Shown here: positions 1-6,841 of the stretch, piece by piece
Layout of the letters: every line of letters begins with the position of its first letter
How positions within the stretch are numbered: position 1 is the first letter of the stretch
Source of the DNA: an uncultured Pseudomonadota bacterium
GTDB taxonomy: Bacteria; Pseudomonadota; Gammaproteobacteria; Burkholderiales; SG8-39
Reading direction: 5' to 3'
Length of the DNA stretch: 15,519 nt
Assembly (NCBI GenBank): GCA_903909415.1
Contig: CAIVVS010000093.1
Span: 1-15,519 of the forward strand
The notes under the pieces: model-generated
What the model saw: the letters and a program-made list of their open reading frames with translations, nothing else
Databases searched by the model: none
Told to the model about the DNA's origin: nothing
Program-made: the position numbers and the translations under genes

Positions 1-1
1 C

Positions 2-763
2 AACTGGAAGCTGCAGATCGAGAACTGCGTCGACCTCTACCACCTGACCTCGGCCCACCCCAGCTTCATGAAGATCGTCGAGCGCCGCAAGTCCGGCGAG
101 TCGGCCCACGGCCTGAAGGCGCTGGACTTCGCCGACTACCGCCTGCCCGGCGTGATGCGCGGCAGCTACACCTTCCGCCACGGCCACGCCATGGTCTGGG
201 GCACCACCGCGAACCCGGCGGTGCGCCCGCTGTTCGACGGCTACGACAAGCTGCTCGCGCGCGTGGGCGAACTGCGCGCGCGCTGGATGCTCTACACCCG
301 CAACCTGACCATCTTCCCGAACGTGCAGTTCGCCGAGAACGCCTCGCTGCAGGTGCGCGTGATCCGGCCGCTGGCGGTGGACCGCACCGAGATGACCATC
401 CATTGCCTCGCGCCGGTGGGCGAGTCCGACGCGGCGCGCGAGCGGCGCATCCGCCAGTACGAGGACTTCTTCAACGCCACCGGCCTCGCCACCCCGGACG
501 ACACCACGTCCTACGAGGACTGCCAGACCGGCTTCATGGCGCGCAACGTGGACTGGCAGCAGGGCCATGCGCGAGGCATGACTGCGGTGCGCCAGGGCGC
601 CGACGAGTACGCGAAGGAACTGGGTGTGAACCCGGCCACCAGCGTCAGCGGTGGCTACGACATCCAGGACGAGACCGTGTTCCATGCCAGCTACCGCGAA
701 TGGCTGCGGCTGATGGAGGCGGGCACCTCGGCACCGGCCGCCGGCAAGGGGGGCGCGAAATGA
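2..763 (+). CDS. Aromatic ring-hydroxylating dioxygenase alpha subunit (benzoate/anthranilate type), 5'-truncated by window edge
   Basis: This is the catalytic (non-heme iron) part of the large subunit of a Rieske oxygenase that adds O2 across an aromatic ring. The reading frame is open from base 2, so the N-terminal Rieske [2Fe-2S] domain lies upstream and only 253 residues are visible. The fragment opens with NWKLQIENCVDLYH followed by LTSAH, the family's mononuclear-iron signature; the two His ligands are visible residues 14 and 19. The third ligand, an Asp, is probably in the TPDD segment near residues 166-167. The RIRQYEDFF...GLATPDD stretch and the partner beta subunit recall BenA/AntA-type enzymes, but the substrate cannot be read from this. 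The stop overlaps the beta-subunit start (ATGA), so the two are translationally coupled. An internal ATG at 68 is not the real start, because the conserved motif lies before it. Confidence 0.93.
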   Translation, partial: NWKLQIENCVDLYHLTSAHPSFMKIVERRKSGESAHGLKALDFADYRLPGVMRGSYTFRHGHAMVWGTTANPAVRPLFDGYDKLLARVGELRARWMLYTRNLTIFPNVQFAENASLQVRVIRPLAVDRTEMTIHCLAPVGESDAARERRIRQYEDFFNATGLATPDDTTSYEDCQTGFMARNVDWQQGHARGMTAVRQGADEYAKELGVNPATSVSGGYDIQDETVFHASYREWLRLMEAGTSAPAAGKGGAK

Positions 764-1284
764 GCGCCGCCACGGGGGCAACGGCGGTGGCCGACACCGC
801 GCTCGCCGCGCGCCTGGTCTACACCGAGGCCGCGCACATCGACGCGCAGGCCTGGGACGAGTGGCTGGCGATGTACCTGCCCGACAGCGAGTTCTGGGTG
901 CCGGCCTGGAAGGCCGAACACCAGGTCACCAGCAACCCCAAGCGCGAGCTGTCGCTGATCTACTACGCGACCCGCGCCGGCCTGGAAGACCGAGTCTGGC
1001 GCGTGCGCTCGGGCAAGTCGGTCGCCTCGCGCCCGATGCCACGCACCCACCACGCGATCACCAACGTGCTGCTGGAGTCAGGCGGCGAGGCCGCCGGGAC
1101 GCTGCGCGTGCTGTCCAACTGGACGGTGCACCAGTTCCTCACCAAGACCCGCAGCACCGAGGTGCTGTACGGGCGCTACGAGCACGACTTCGTGCTGCAG
1201 GACGGCGCCTGGATGATCGCGCGCAAGAAGATCACCGTGCTGAACGACGCGCTGCCGGGCGCACTCGATTTCTACAGCCTCTGA
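760..1284 (+). CDS. Aromatic ring-hydroxylating dioxygenase beta subunit (BenB-like)
   Basis: This 174-residue small subunit has the usual length for the family, whose cone-shaped fold forms the alpha3beta3 hexamer and has no catalytic metal. Visible family signatures are DEWLAMYLPDSEFWVPAW near residues 31-48, then ELSLIYYATRAGLEDRV and an RTHHAITNV segment, all typical of the BenB/AntB group. The chosen start is ATG 760, four bases before the end of the alpha gene (ATGA overlap), preceded by a purine-rich AAGGGGGG. The frame is open far upstream, but only this start fits the family length and the overlap. No reductase or dihydrodiol dehydrogenase gene follows; the next gene is a thiamine-diphosphate enzyme. 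Electron-transfer partners must therefore lie upstream of the window or elsewhere. Confidence 0.93.
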   Translation: MSAATGATAVADTALAARLVYTEAAHIDAQAWDEWLAMYLPDSEFWVPAWKAEHQVTSNPKRELSLIYYATRAGLEDRVWRVRSGKSVASRPMPRTHHAITNVLLESGGEAAGTLRVLSNWTVHQFLTKTRSTEVLYGRYEHDFVLQDGAWMIARKKITVLNDALPGALDFYSL

Positions 1285-1329
1285 ACCTCCCCATCCCGTT
1301 ACCGAACGCATCCCATTAAGGACTCCACG

Positions 1330-3066
1330 ATGGACAAGGCACCGCAAATGAAGCTGCACACCACCTCGCACTACTTCCTCGAGGGGCTGAACGAGATCGG
1401 CGTGGACTACCTGTTCTGCAACTTCGGCACCGACCACGCGCCGCTGATCGAGGAGATGGCGCTGTGGACCAAGGAAGGCCGCAAGTTCCCCAAGACGCTG
1501 CTGTGCCCGCACGAGAACACCGCGATGCACATGGCCGCGGGCTACGCCATGGTCACCGGCAAGGGGCAGGCAGTGATGGTGCACGTGGACGCCGGCACCG
1601 CCAACGCCGCCATGGGCATGCACAACCTGCGCCGCGGCCGCACGCCGCTGATCCTGATGGCCGGCAAGTCGCCCTACTCGGTGCGCGGCGAGCTGCCCGG
1701 CTCGCGCGACAACTACGTGCACTTCATCCAGGAGCCCCAGGACCAGGGCGCGATCGTGCGCAACTACGCCAAGTGGGAATGGACGCTGCCCTCGGGCGTG
1801 ATCACCAAGGAAGTGCTGCGCCGCGCGCACACCGTCGCCCACAGCGACCCGCAGGGCCCGGTGTACCTGATGCTGCCGCGCGAGACCCTGGCGCAGACCT
1901 GGGACGAGGGCGCGGTACGCAGCTTCCCCGCCGAGCGCTACGGCGCGACCCGCGCCGGCGCCGCTGACAACGCCAGCATCAAGCAGCTGGCCGACAAGCT
2001 GCTGGCCGCCAACTACCCGATCCTGCTCACCTCCTACGCAGGCCGCAATCCCGAGGCCCCGGCGCTGATCGAGGAACTGGCGACGCTCGCCGGCATCCGC
2101 GTGTTCGAGCCGCACCCGATGATGCTGGGCATCTCGCGCGAGTCGCCCTGCTTCGGCGGCTTCACCTCGGTGCCGCACCTGCCCAAGGCGGACGTGGGCA
2201 TCATGCTGGACGTGGACGTGCCGTGGATCCCGAAGGAGACCAAGGAGAACCCGGCCATCTGGTGGGCCCACATCGACGTGGACACCGTCAAGGAGGAGTT
2301 CCCGATGTGGGGCTTCGCCAGCGACCTGAAGATGACCGGCGACGCGGCGACCATCCTGTGCCAGCTGGTGGCCGAGCTGAAGTCGCGGCTCACCCCGGCG
2401 TTCAGCGCTGCCGCCGCCAAGCGCGTCGAGGCGATGGCGAAGGAACACGCGGACCGCAAGGCCGCCAACGCCAAGCTGGCCGAGAACAAGGGCGTCAAGG
2501 GCGCGATCAACCCGCACTATGTCTGCGCGGAAGTGGGCAAGGTGCTCTCGCCGGACGACATCATCGTCAACGAGGCGGTGCGCAACGTGTTGACCGTGCT
2601 CAACCAGGTCCCGCGCACCAAGCCCGGCACCTCCATCGGCTTCGCCGGCGGCGGCCTGGGCTGCTCGGCCGGCATGGCGCTGGGCGCGAAGCTGGCCAAG
2701 CCCGATTCCACCGTGGTGCAGTTCATCGGCGACGGCGGCTTCTACTTCGGCAACCCGTCCTCGGTCTACTCGGTGGCCAAGAAGTACAACACCCCGATCT
2801 TCACCGTGCTGCTGGACAACTCCGGCTGGTCGGCGGTGAAGGAGGCGACGCTGCGCATGTACCCGGAAGGCATGGCCAAGGACATGGCCGACTTCCAGGC
2901 GCTGCTGACCCCGGACGTGCAGTTCGCCAAGATCGTCGAGGCCACCGGCGGCCACGGCGAGACGGTGGTCGAGCCCGATGACGTGACCGGCGCGATCCAG
3001 CGCTGCATGGCCGCGGTGAAGTCCGGCCGCTCGGCCGTGATGCACGTGCGCATCCCCTCGATCTGA
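1330..3066 (+). CDS. Thiamine-diphosphate-dependent enzyme, acetolactate synthase/benzoylformate decarboxylase superfamily
   Basis: This 578-residue protein has the three-domain layout of the family. The N-terminal pyrimidine-binding domain has CPHENTAMHMAAGYA at about 59-73, with Glu62 as the cofactor-activating glutamate. A central domain follows. The C-terminal diphosphate-binding domain has the motif GDGGFYFGNPSSVYSVAKK starting at 467 and ending at DN 496-497. Members decarboxylate 2-oxo acids or join the resulting aldehyde unit to an acceptor. The reaction here is not identifiable; acetolactate synthase itself is doubtful because there is no small regulatory subunit and the neighbours are catabolic. 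AAGGA lies about 7 bases before the ATG. The gene sits 45 bases after the dioxygenase beta gene and 28 before a 2-oxoacid-reductase-like gene, so it may act on a 2-oxo acid formed downstream of ring oxidation. Confidence 0.9.
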   Translation: MDKAPQMKLHTTSHYFLEGLNEIGVDYLFCNFGTDHAPLIEEMALWTKEGRKFPKTLLCPHENTAMHMAAGYAMVTGKGQAVMVHVDAGTANAAMGMHNLRRGRTPLILMAGKSPYSVRGELPGSRDNYVHFIQEPQDQGAIVRNYAKWEWTLPSGVITKEVLRRAHTVAHSDPQGPVYLMLPRETLAQTWDEGAVRSFPAERYGATRAGAADNASIKQLADKLLAANYPILLTSYAGRNPEAPALIEELATLAGIRVFEPHPMMLGISRESPCFGGFTSVPHLPKADVGIMLDVDVPWIPKETKENPAIWWAHIDVDTVKEEFPMWGFASDLKMTGDAATILCQLVAELKSRLTPAFSAAAAKRVEAMAKEHADRKAANAKLAENKGVKGAINPHYVCAEVGKVLSPDDIIVNEAVRNVLTVLNQVPRTKPGTSIGFAGGGLGCSAGMALGAKLAKPDSTVVQFIGDGGFYFGNPSSVYSVAKKYNTPIFTVLLDNSGWSAVKEATLRMYPEGMAKDMADFQALLTPDVQFAKIVEATGGHGETVVEPDDVTGAIQRCMAAVKSGRSAVMHVRIPSI

Positions 3067-3094
3067 TCCGCAACCTGGGCAAGGAGGGCCGGCG

Positions 3095-4048
3095 ATGAGC
3101 GAGCGCAGAACCATCCTCATCGTCGGTGCCGGCGCCATAGGAGGGCTCTACGCCGCCTACCTGGCGAAGGTCGCCGACGTGCGCGTGCTGGACACCAATG
3201 CCGCGCACGTGGCCGCGATCCGCAAGGACGGACTTGCGCTGACCGGACTCACGCAGTCGGTGACGCCGGTCACCGCCTGGGCCAGCGCCGCCGAGATGGG
3301 CCGCATCCGCCCGGATGCGGTGGTCATCCTGGTCAAGTCGCAGTTCACCGAGGCGGCGTGGAAGTCGATCGAACCGCTGGTCGAGGGCAAGCCGCTGCTG
3401 GTGACCTTCCAGAACGGCATGGGCAACGACGAACTGCTGGCGCGCATCTGCGACAACCCGATCGCGCACGGCGTGTCGTTCGAGGCCGCCCGCTACGACG
3501 GGCCGGGCAAGGTGCACCACCTGATCCACGGCGAGGACTCGTGGCTCGGGCCGGAGCGCGGCACGCTGGAGGACGTCGCCTGGCTGGGCGAGCTGCTCAC
3601 CAGCGCCGGCCTGTCCACCAGGGTCGCTGCCGACCCGCGCGGCGCGATCTGGGGCAAGTTCATCTTCAACTCGGTGCTCAACCCGATAGGCGCGATCGTG
3701 CAGGGCGTGAACGCGGCGCGTTACAAGGTGCCCGAGGTGTGCGACCTGATCGATGCGATGGCCGCGGAATGCACGCGCGTGGCCGAGGCCTCGGGCGTGA
3801 CCCTGGCCTTCGATCCGCTCTACCTGGTGAAGAAGATCCGCTCGGGCGCGGTGCCGCTGTCCAAACATGCCGGCTCGATGGCGCAGGACGTGGCAGCCGG
3901 GCGCGAGACCGAACTCGATTCGCTCACCGGTTACGTCGTGCGGCGCGCGAAGGAACTCGGCGTGCCAGTGCCGGTGACCGAGACGGTGTACGCGCTCGCC
4001 AAGGGCGTGGAGTACGCCACGCGCGCGAAGCTGAAGGGTGAGGCCTGA
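3095..4048 (+). CDS. Ketopantoate reductase (PanE/ApbA) family NAD(P)H-dependent dehydrogenase
   Basis: This 317-residue protein carries an N-terminal Rossmann domain with GAGAIGG at residues 11-17 and a helical C-terminal domain. Family residues seen include the QNG motif (VTFQNGMGN, about 103-111), the probable catalytic Lys188 in IWGKFIFNSVLN, and a C-terminal ELDSLTGY segment that matches the substrate-binding region. The family reduces 2-oxo acids such as ketopantoate using NADPH. In this catabolic setting, next to a thiamine-diphosphate enzyme and a ring dioxygenase, a role in pantothenate synthesis is less likely than reduction or oxidation of a pathway 2-oxo/2-hydroxy acid; this is inference. 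The start is well supported by a perfect AAGGAGG Shine-Dalgarno at 3081-3087, seven bases before ATG 3095. Confidence 0.9.
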   Translation: MSERRTILIVGAGAIGGLYAAYLAKVADVRVLDTNAAHVAAIRKDGLALTGLTQSVTPVTAWASAAEMGRIRPDAVVILVKSQFTEAAWKSIEPLVEGKPLLVTFQNGMGNDELLARICDNPIAHGVSFEAARYDGPGKVHHLIHGEDSWLGPERGTLEDVAWLGELLTSAGLSTRVAADPRGAIWGKFIFNSVLNPIGAIVQGVNAARYKVPEVCDLIDAMAAECTRVAEASGVTLAFDPLYLVKKIRSGAVPLSKHAGSMAQDVAAGRETELDSLTGYVVRRAKELGVPVPVTETVYALAKGVEYATRAKLKGEA

Positions 4049-4147
4049 GCGGCCCACCCCGGTCTTGCATCAGCGCCGCCCGCCCCGATGCGGGATAGCG
4101 TAAAAACATAATTAAAACAGCCACTTAAGTCATTCTGGAGGACTTTC
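4049..4147 (+). promoter_or_regulatory. AT-richer leader before the Bug gene, possible weak promoter
   Basis: This 99-base gap is the longest inside the left gene set. It holds an unusually AT-rich patch (about 4101-4116, TAAAAACATAATTAAA) in very GC-rich surroundings, and a strong TGGAGGA ribosome site at 4136-4142. CATAAT at 4107-4112 could be a -10 box, but no good -35 box is seen at 16-18 bases before it. The gap could give the Bug gene its own transcription start; the evidence is base composition only. Confidence 0.22.
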
Positions 4148-5122
4148 ATGACTGCCGTCACGCCGATCATTCGCCGCCTTGCCTGCCTGGCCCTGCTACT
4201 CCTGCCCGCATCGCCTGCGCTGGCGCAGGCCTGGCCGAACAAGCCGATCCGCATCGTCGTGGGCTTCCCGCCCGGCGGCGGCAACGACATCATCGCGCGC
4301 CTGGCCGGCGCGAAGATGCAGGAGACCTGGGGCCAGTCGGTGGTGATCGAGAACCGCCCCGGCGCGAACTCCATCATCGCCGCCGAGTTCGTCGCCAAGG
4401 CCGCGCCCGACGGCTACACGCTGCTGGTGAACGCCACCGGCGGCATGACGGTGAACCCCTCGCTCTATCCCAAGCTGTCCTACGACCCGATCAAGGACTT
4501 CGTGCCGATCAGCATCATCGGTTCCTTCCCCATGGTGCTGGCGGTGCATCCCTCGGTGCCGGCCACCACCGTGCAGGAGCTGGTCGCGCATGCGCGCGCC
4601 AACCCGGGCAAGCTGAACTACAGCTCCGGGTCCACGTCCTTCCAGCTCGCCACCGAGCTGCTCAAGCAGATGACCGGGATCAGCCTGAACCACGTGCCCT
4701 ACTAGGGCAGCGCGGCCTCGGCCAACGCGGTGCTGGCCAACGACGTGCAGGTCACCATCATCGACGCGCCGCCGGTGCTGCCGCAGATCCGCGGCGGGCG
4801 CCTGCGCGGCCTGGCGGTCACCTCGGCCAAGCGGGTGTCGGCCGCGCCCGAGCTGCCGACCATCGCCGAGTCCGGCGTGCCCGGCTACGACATGTCGCTG
4901 TGGATCGCGCTGTTCGCGCCGGCAGGCACCCCGCAGGACGTGTCGGCCAGGCTGAGCGCCGAGGCGATGCGCATCGCGCAGCTGCCGGACGTGCGCGAGA
5001 AGCTGCTGGGCCTGGGCGTGGAGCCGGTGGGCAGCACGCAGGAACAGCTCGCCGCCACCCTCCGCGCCGAGATCCCGCGCTATGGCGCGGTGATCAGGGC
5101 CTCGGGGATGAAAGCCGACTGA
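4148..5122 (+). pseudogene. Tripartite-tricarboxylate-type solute receptor (Bug/TctC family) interrupted by an in-frame amber codon
   Basis: The full frame reads as a normal Bug periplasmic receptor of about 324 residues: a signal peptide (RRLACLALLLLPASPALA, cut near AQA), then WPNKPIRIVVGFPPGGGNDIIAR, the ligand-loop segment and a C-terminal APELPTIAESGVPGYD. The frame is broken only by TAG at 4703-4705, inside the highly conserved HVPY-K-G motif. Upstream and downstream parts are in the same frame with no indel. The second Bug gene in this window has the identical 12 bases CACGTGCCCTAC followed by AAG, so one A-to-T change explains the stop. The truncated product (185 residues) lacks the second half of the binding fold and is unlikely to bind ligand. 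A GTG at 4730 could restart translation, but without a signal peptide. Either a recent nonsense mutation or a sequence error fits. Confidence 0.88.
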
Positions 5123-5139
5123 GGCCCCGCAAGCGACGC

Positions 5140-5278
5140 GTCATTCCCGGGAAAGCGGTACGTCGCAGGTGCCAGCAAAGTCACTGGATTCCGGCTCGCC
5201 GCTGCGCGTCGTCCGGAATGACCGGTGAGTTGGCACCACGCGCGTCCCAGTCATTCCCGCGAAAGCGGGAATCCAGTG
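5140..5278. repeat. Cluster of three REP-like palindromic repeat units in the convergent spacer
   Basis: The non-coding spacer at 5123-5303 between the convergent gene sets carries three related units. One begins GTCATTCCCGGGAAAGCGG at 5140. The second is inverted: CACTGGATTCCGG at 5182-5194, closed by CCGGAATGAC at 5213-5222. The third, 5250-5278, begins GTCATTCCCGC and ends GGAATCCAGTG. The third contains a perfect 8-bp stem, ATTCCCGC / GCGGGAAT, around a GAAA loop (5253-5272). Elements of this look are widespread as extragenic palindromes in proteobacteria. Here they may end or stabilise the two converging transcripts. No T-tract follows, so they are not classical intrinsic terminators. 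Confidence 0.75.
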
Positions 5279-5303
5279 TCTTTCAGCCGTGGATGCCCGG
5301 ACA

Positions 5304-5858
5304 TCAGACCGGCACCATTGCCTTGTGCGGCCCGGCCGGCAGCACCACGCGGATGGCGTCCCCGCGCAGCACCTCGCCGCCCGCAATGACGACGGCCATC
5401 ACACCAGCCTTCCTGACGAGCCTGTCGTCCGCATCCCGGTCTAGCGTCGCGGCCATCAGGCCCTTCTGGAAATCATCGAGCTGGTAGCAGGGGTTGCGCA
5501 GGCCGGTCAGCTCGACCACGGCACCGGTGCCCAGGTGCAGGCGCGCGCCCTCGGGCAGGGCCAGCAGGTCCAGGCCGCGGGTGGTGACGTTCTCGCCCAG
5601 TTCGCCAGGGCCGACGCGGAAACCCGCCGCGAGCAGTTCGTCGAACAACTCCGCGTGCATGAGATGGACCTGGCGCAGGTTGGGCTTGGCGGGATCGCGC
5701 GCGACGCGCGAGCGGTGCTTCACCGTGGCGCCCGAATGCGCGTCGCCCTCGACGCCGATGCCCTCGACCAGCCGGATGGACAGCTGGTTGGGCTTGGAGA
5801 ACCCGTGGCGCGGACCGGCGCTGACGGCCAGCACCGTTACTCCTGTTGGCGCATCCAT
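5304..5858 (-). CDS. MOSC-domain protein
   Basis: This 184-residue protein is a single MOSC domain (the C-terminal domain shared with molybdenum-cofactor sulfurases). Visible family features are the GIGVEGDAHSG turn near 33-43, GELGENVTT near 85-93 and the conserved cysteine in LRNPCYQLDDFQKG (Cys124), followed by VMAVVIAGGEVLRGD. Stand-alone MOSC proteins are thought to handle molybdenum cofactor or sulfur transfer, or detoxification of N-hydroxylated compounds; the actual role here is unknown. The start ATG (5858-5856) overlaps the stop of the upstream Bug gene by one base (TGATG), which fixes the start and implies translational coupling. It is the last gene of the leftward operon. No molybdoenzyme is seen in the window. 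Confidence 0.88.
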   Translation of the reverse strand: MDAPTGVTVLAVSAGPRHGFSKPNQLSIRLVEGIGVEGDAHSGATVKHRSRVARDPAKPNLRQVHLMHAELFDELLAAGFRVGPGELGENVTTRGLDLLALPEGARLHLGTGAVVELTGLRNPCYQLDDFQKGLMAATLDRDADDRLVRKAGVMAVVIAGGEVLRGDAIRVVLPAGPHKAMVPV

Positions 5859-6841
5859 CAGTCCGCCTTGATCCCGGCGGTGCGGATGACCTTGCCCCAC
5901 TTGGCGACTTCCGACGCGATATGCACGCCGAAGGCCTCGGGCGTGGAGCCGATCACCTCGTAGCCCTGCGCCTGCAGGTACTCGCGCACGTCGGGCTGGC
6001 CGAGTGCGCGCACCGCCTCGGTGTTCAGCCGCGCAATGACCTCGCGCGGCGTGCCGGCCGGCGCGAGCACGCCCTGCCACGAACTCACCTCGAAGCCGGG
6101 CATGCCGGACTCGGCTACCGTGGGCACCTCGGGTAGCGCGGGATGGCGCTTCGCGCCGGTCATCGCGATCGCGCGCAGCTTGCCGGCGCGGATGTGTTGC
6201 TGCGGCAGCAGAGGGTCGGCCCAGCTCACCATCACCTGCCCGCCGAGCAGGTCGTTGATCGCGCCGGCCGTGCCCTTGTAGGGCACGTGCAGCATGCTGA
6301 TGCCGGCGGTCTGGTTGAACAGCTCGCCTGCCAGGTGCATGGAGGTGCCGTTGCCCGGTGTCGCATAGGTCACCGCACCGGGCCTGGCGCGCGCCAGCGC
6401 CACCAGTTCTGCGACGTTCTTCGCAGTAACCAAGGGATGGGCCACCAACACCAGCGGCACCGAGACCGCGAGGGTCACCGGCGCGAAGTCCTTCACCGGG
6501 TCGTAGCGCAGGTCGGATCGAAGCGCAGGCGCGGTCGCATGGCCGGTGACCACGAACAGCAGGGTGTAGCCGTCCGGCGCCGCCTTGGCGACGGCTTCCG
6601 TCCCTATGGTCATGCCGCCGCCGGGACGGTTGTCGACCAGCACCGGCTGGCCGAGCGTCGCGGGCATCTTCTCGGCCATGCGCCGCGCCAGCAGGTCGGT
6701 GGGACCGCCGGGCGGGAAGGGCACGACCATGCGCACCGGCTTGGACGGCCAGGGGGTCTGGGATTGGGATGTTCCGGGGAGCAGTGCCGCCAGCGCTGCG
6801 GCGGAGAACGCCGCGCGCAGCAGGGTCCTAGAAACGGACAT
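5858..6841 (-). CDS. Tripartite-tricarboxylate-type solute receptor (Bug/TctC family)
   Basis: This is an intact periplasmic binding receptor of 327 residues. A signal peptide (RTLLRAAFSAAALAALLPGTSQSQ) precedes PWPSKPVRMVVPFPPGGPTDLLAR, the family's first-domain hallmark. Later come AAPDGYTLL, the conserved HVPYKGTAGAIND and LPEVPTVAESGMPGFE. Bug proteins capture small carboxylates for a TctAB permease or act in sensing; no permease gene is near, as is common for this family. The start ATG at 6841 lies inside the end of the BoxB-like gene, overlapping it by 14 bases, and gives a well-formed signal peptide. Its place directly after the oxygenase gene suggests it captures the pathway's aromatic acid or a related acid; this is inference. 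Confidence 0.92.
   Translation of the reverse strand: MSVSRTLLRAAFSAAALAALLPGTSQSQTPWPSKPVRMVVPFPPGGPTDLLARRMAEKMPATLGQPVLVDNRPGGGMTIGTEAVAKAAPDGYTLLFVVTGHATAPALRSDLRYDPVKDFAPVTLAVSVPLVLVAHPLVTAKNVAELVALARARPGAVTYATPGNGTSMHLAGELFNQTAGISMLHVPYKGTAGAINDLLGGQVMVSWADPLLPQQHIRAGKLRAIAMTGAKRHPALPEVPTVAESGMPGFEVSSWQGVLAPAGTPREVIARLNTEAVRALGQPDVREYLQAQGYEVIGSTPEAFGVHIASEVAKWGKVIRTAGIKAD

Noticed and set aside
1330..3066. Acetolactate synthase (ilvB-type) call
   Set aside because: No small subunit gene is adjacent and the surroundings are aromatic catabolism. The sequence supports the superfamily only.
1078..3138. Long minus-strand open frame of 686 codons opposite the ThDP gene
   Set aside because: It is rich in Arg, His, Gly and Val with no recognisable domain, and lies fully opposite genes with clear family motifs. 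This is the usual shadow in GC-rich DNA.
3095..4048. Dedicated pantothenate gene panE
   Set aside because: The family fits, but there are no pantothenate neighbours and the gene sits in a catabolic operon, so no gene symbol was given.
4703..4705. Genetic-code change with TAG read as an amino acid
   Set aside because: TAG is the natural stop of five other genes in the window, at positions where families end.
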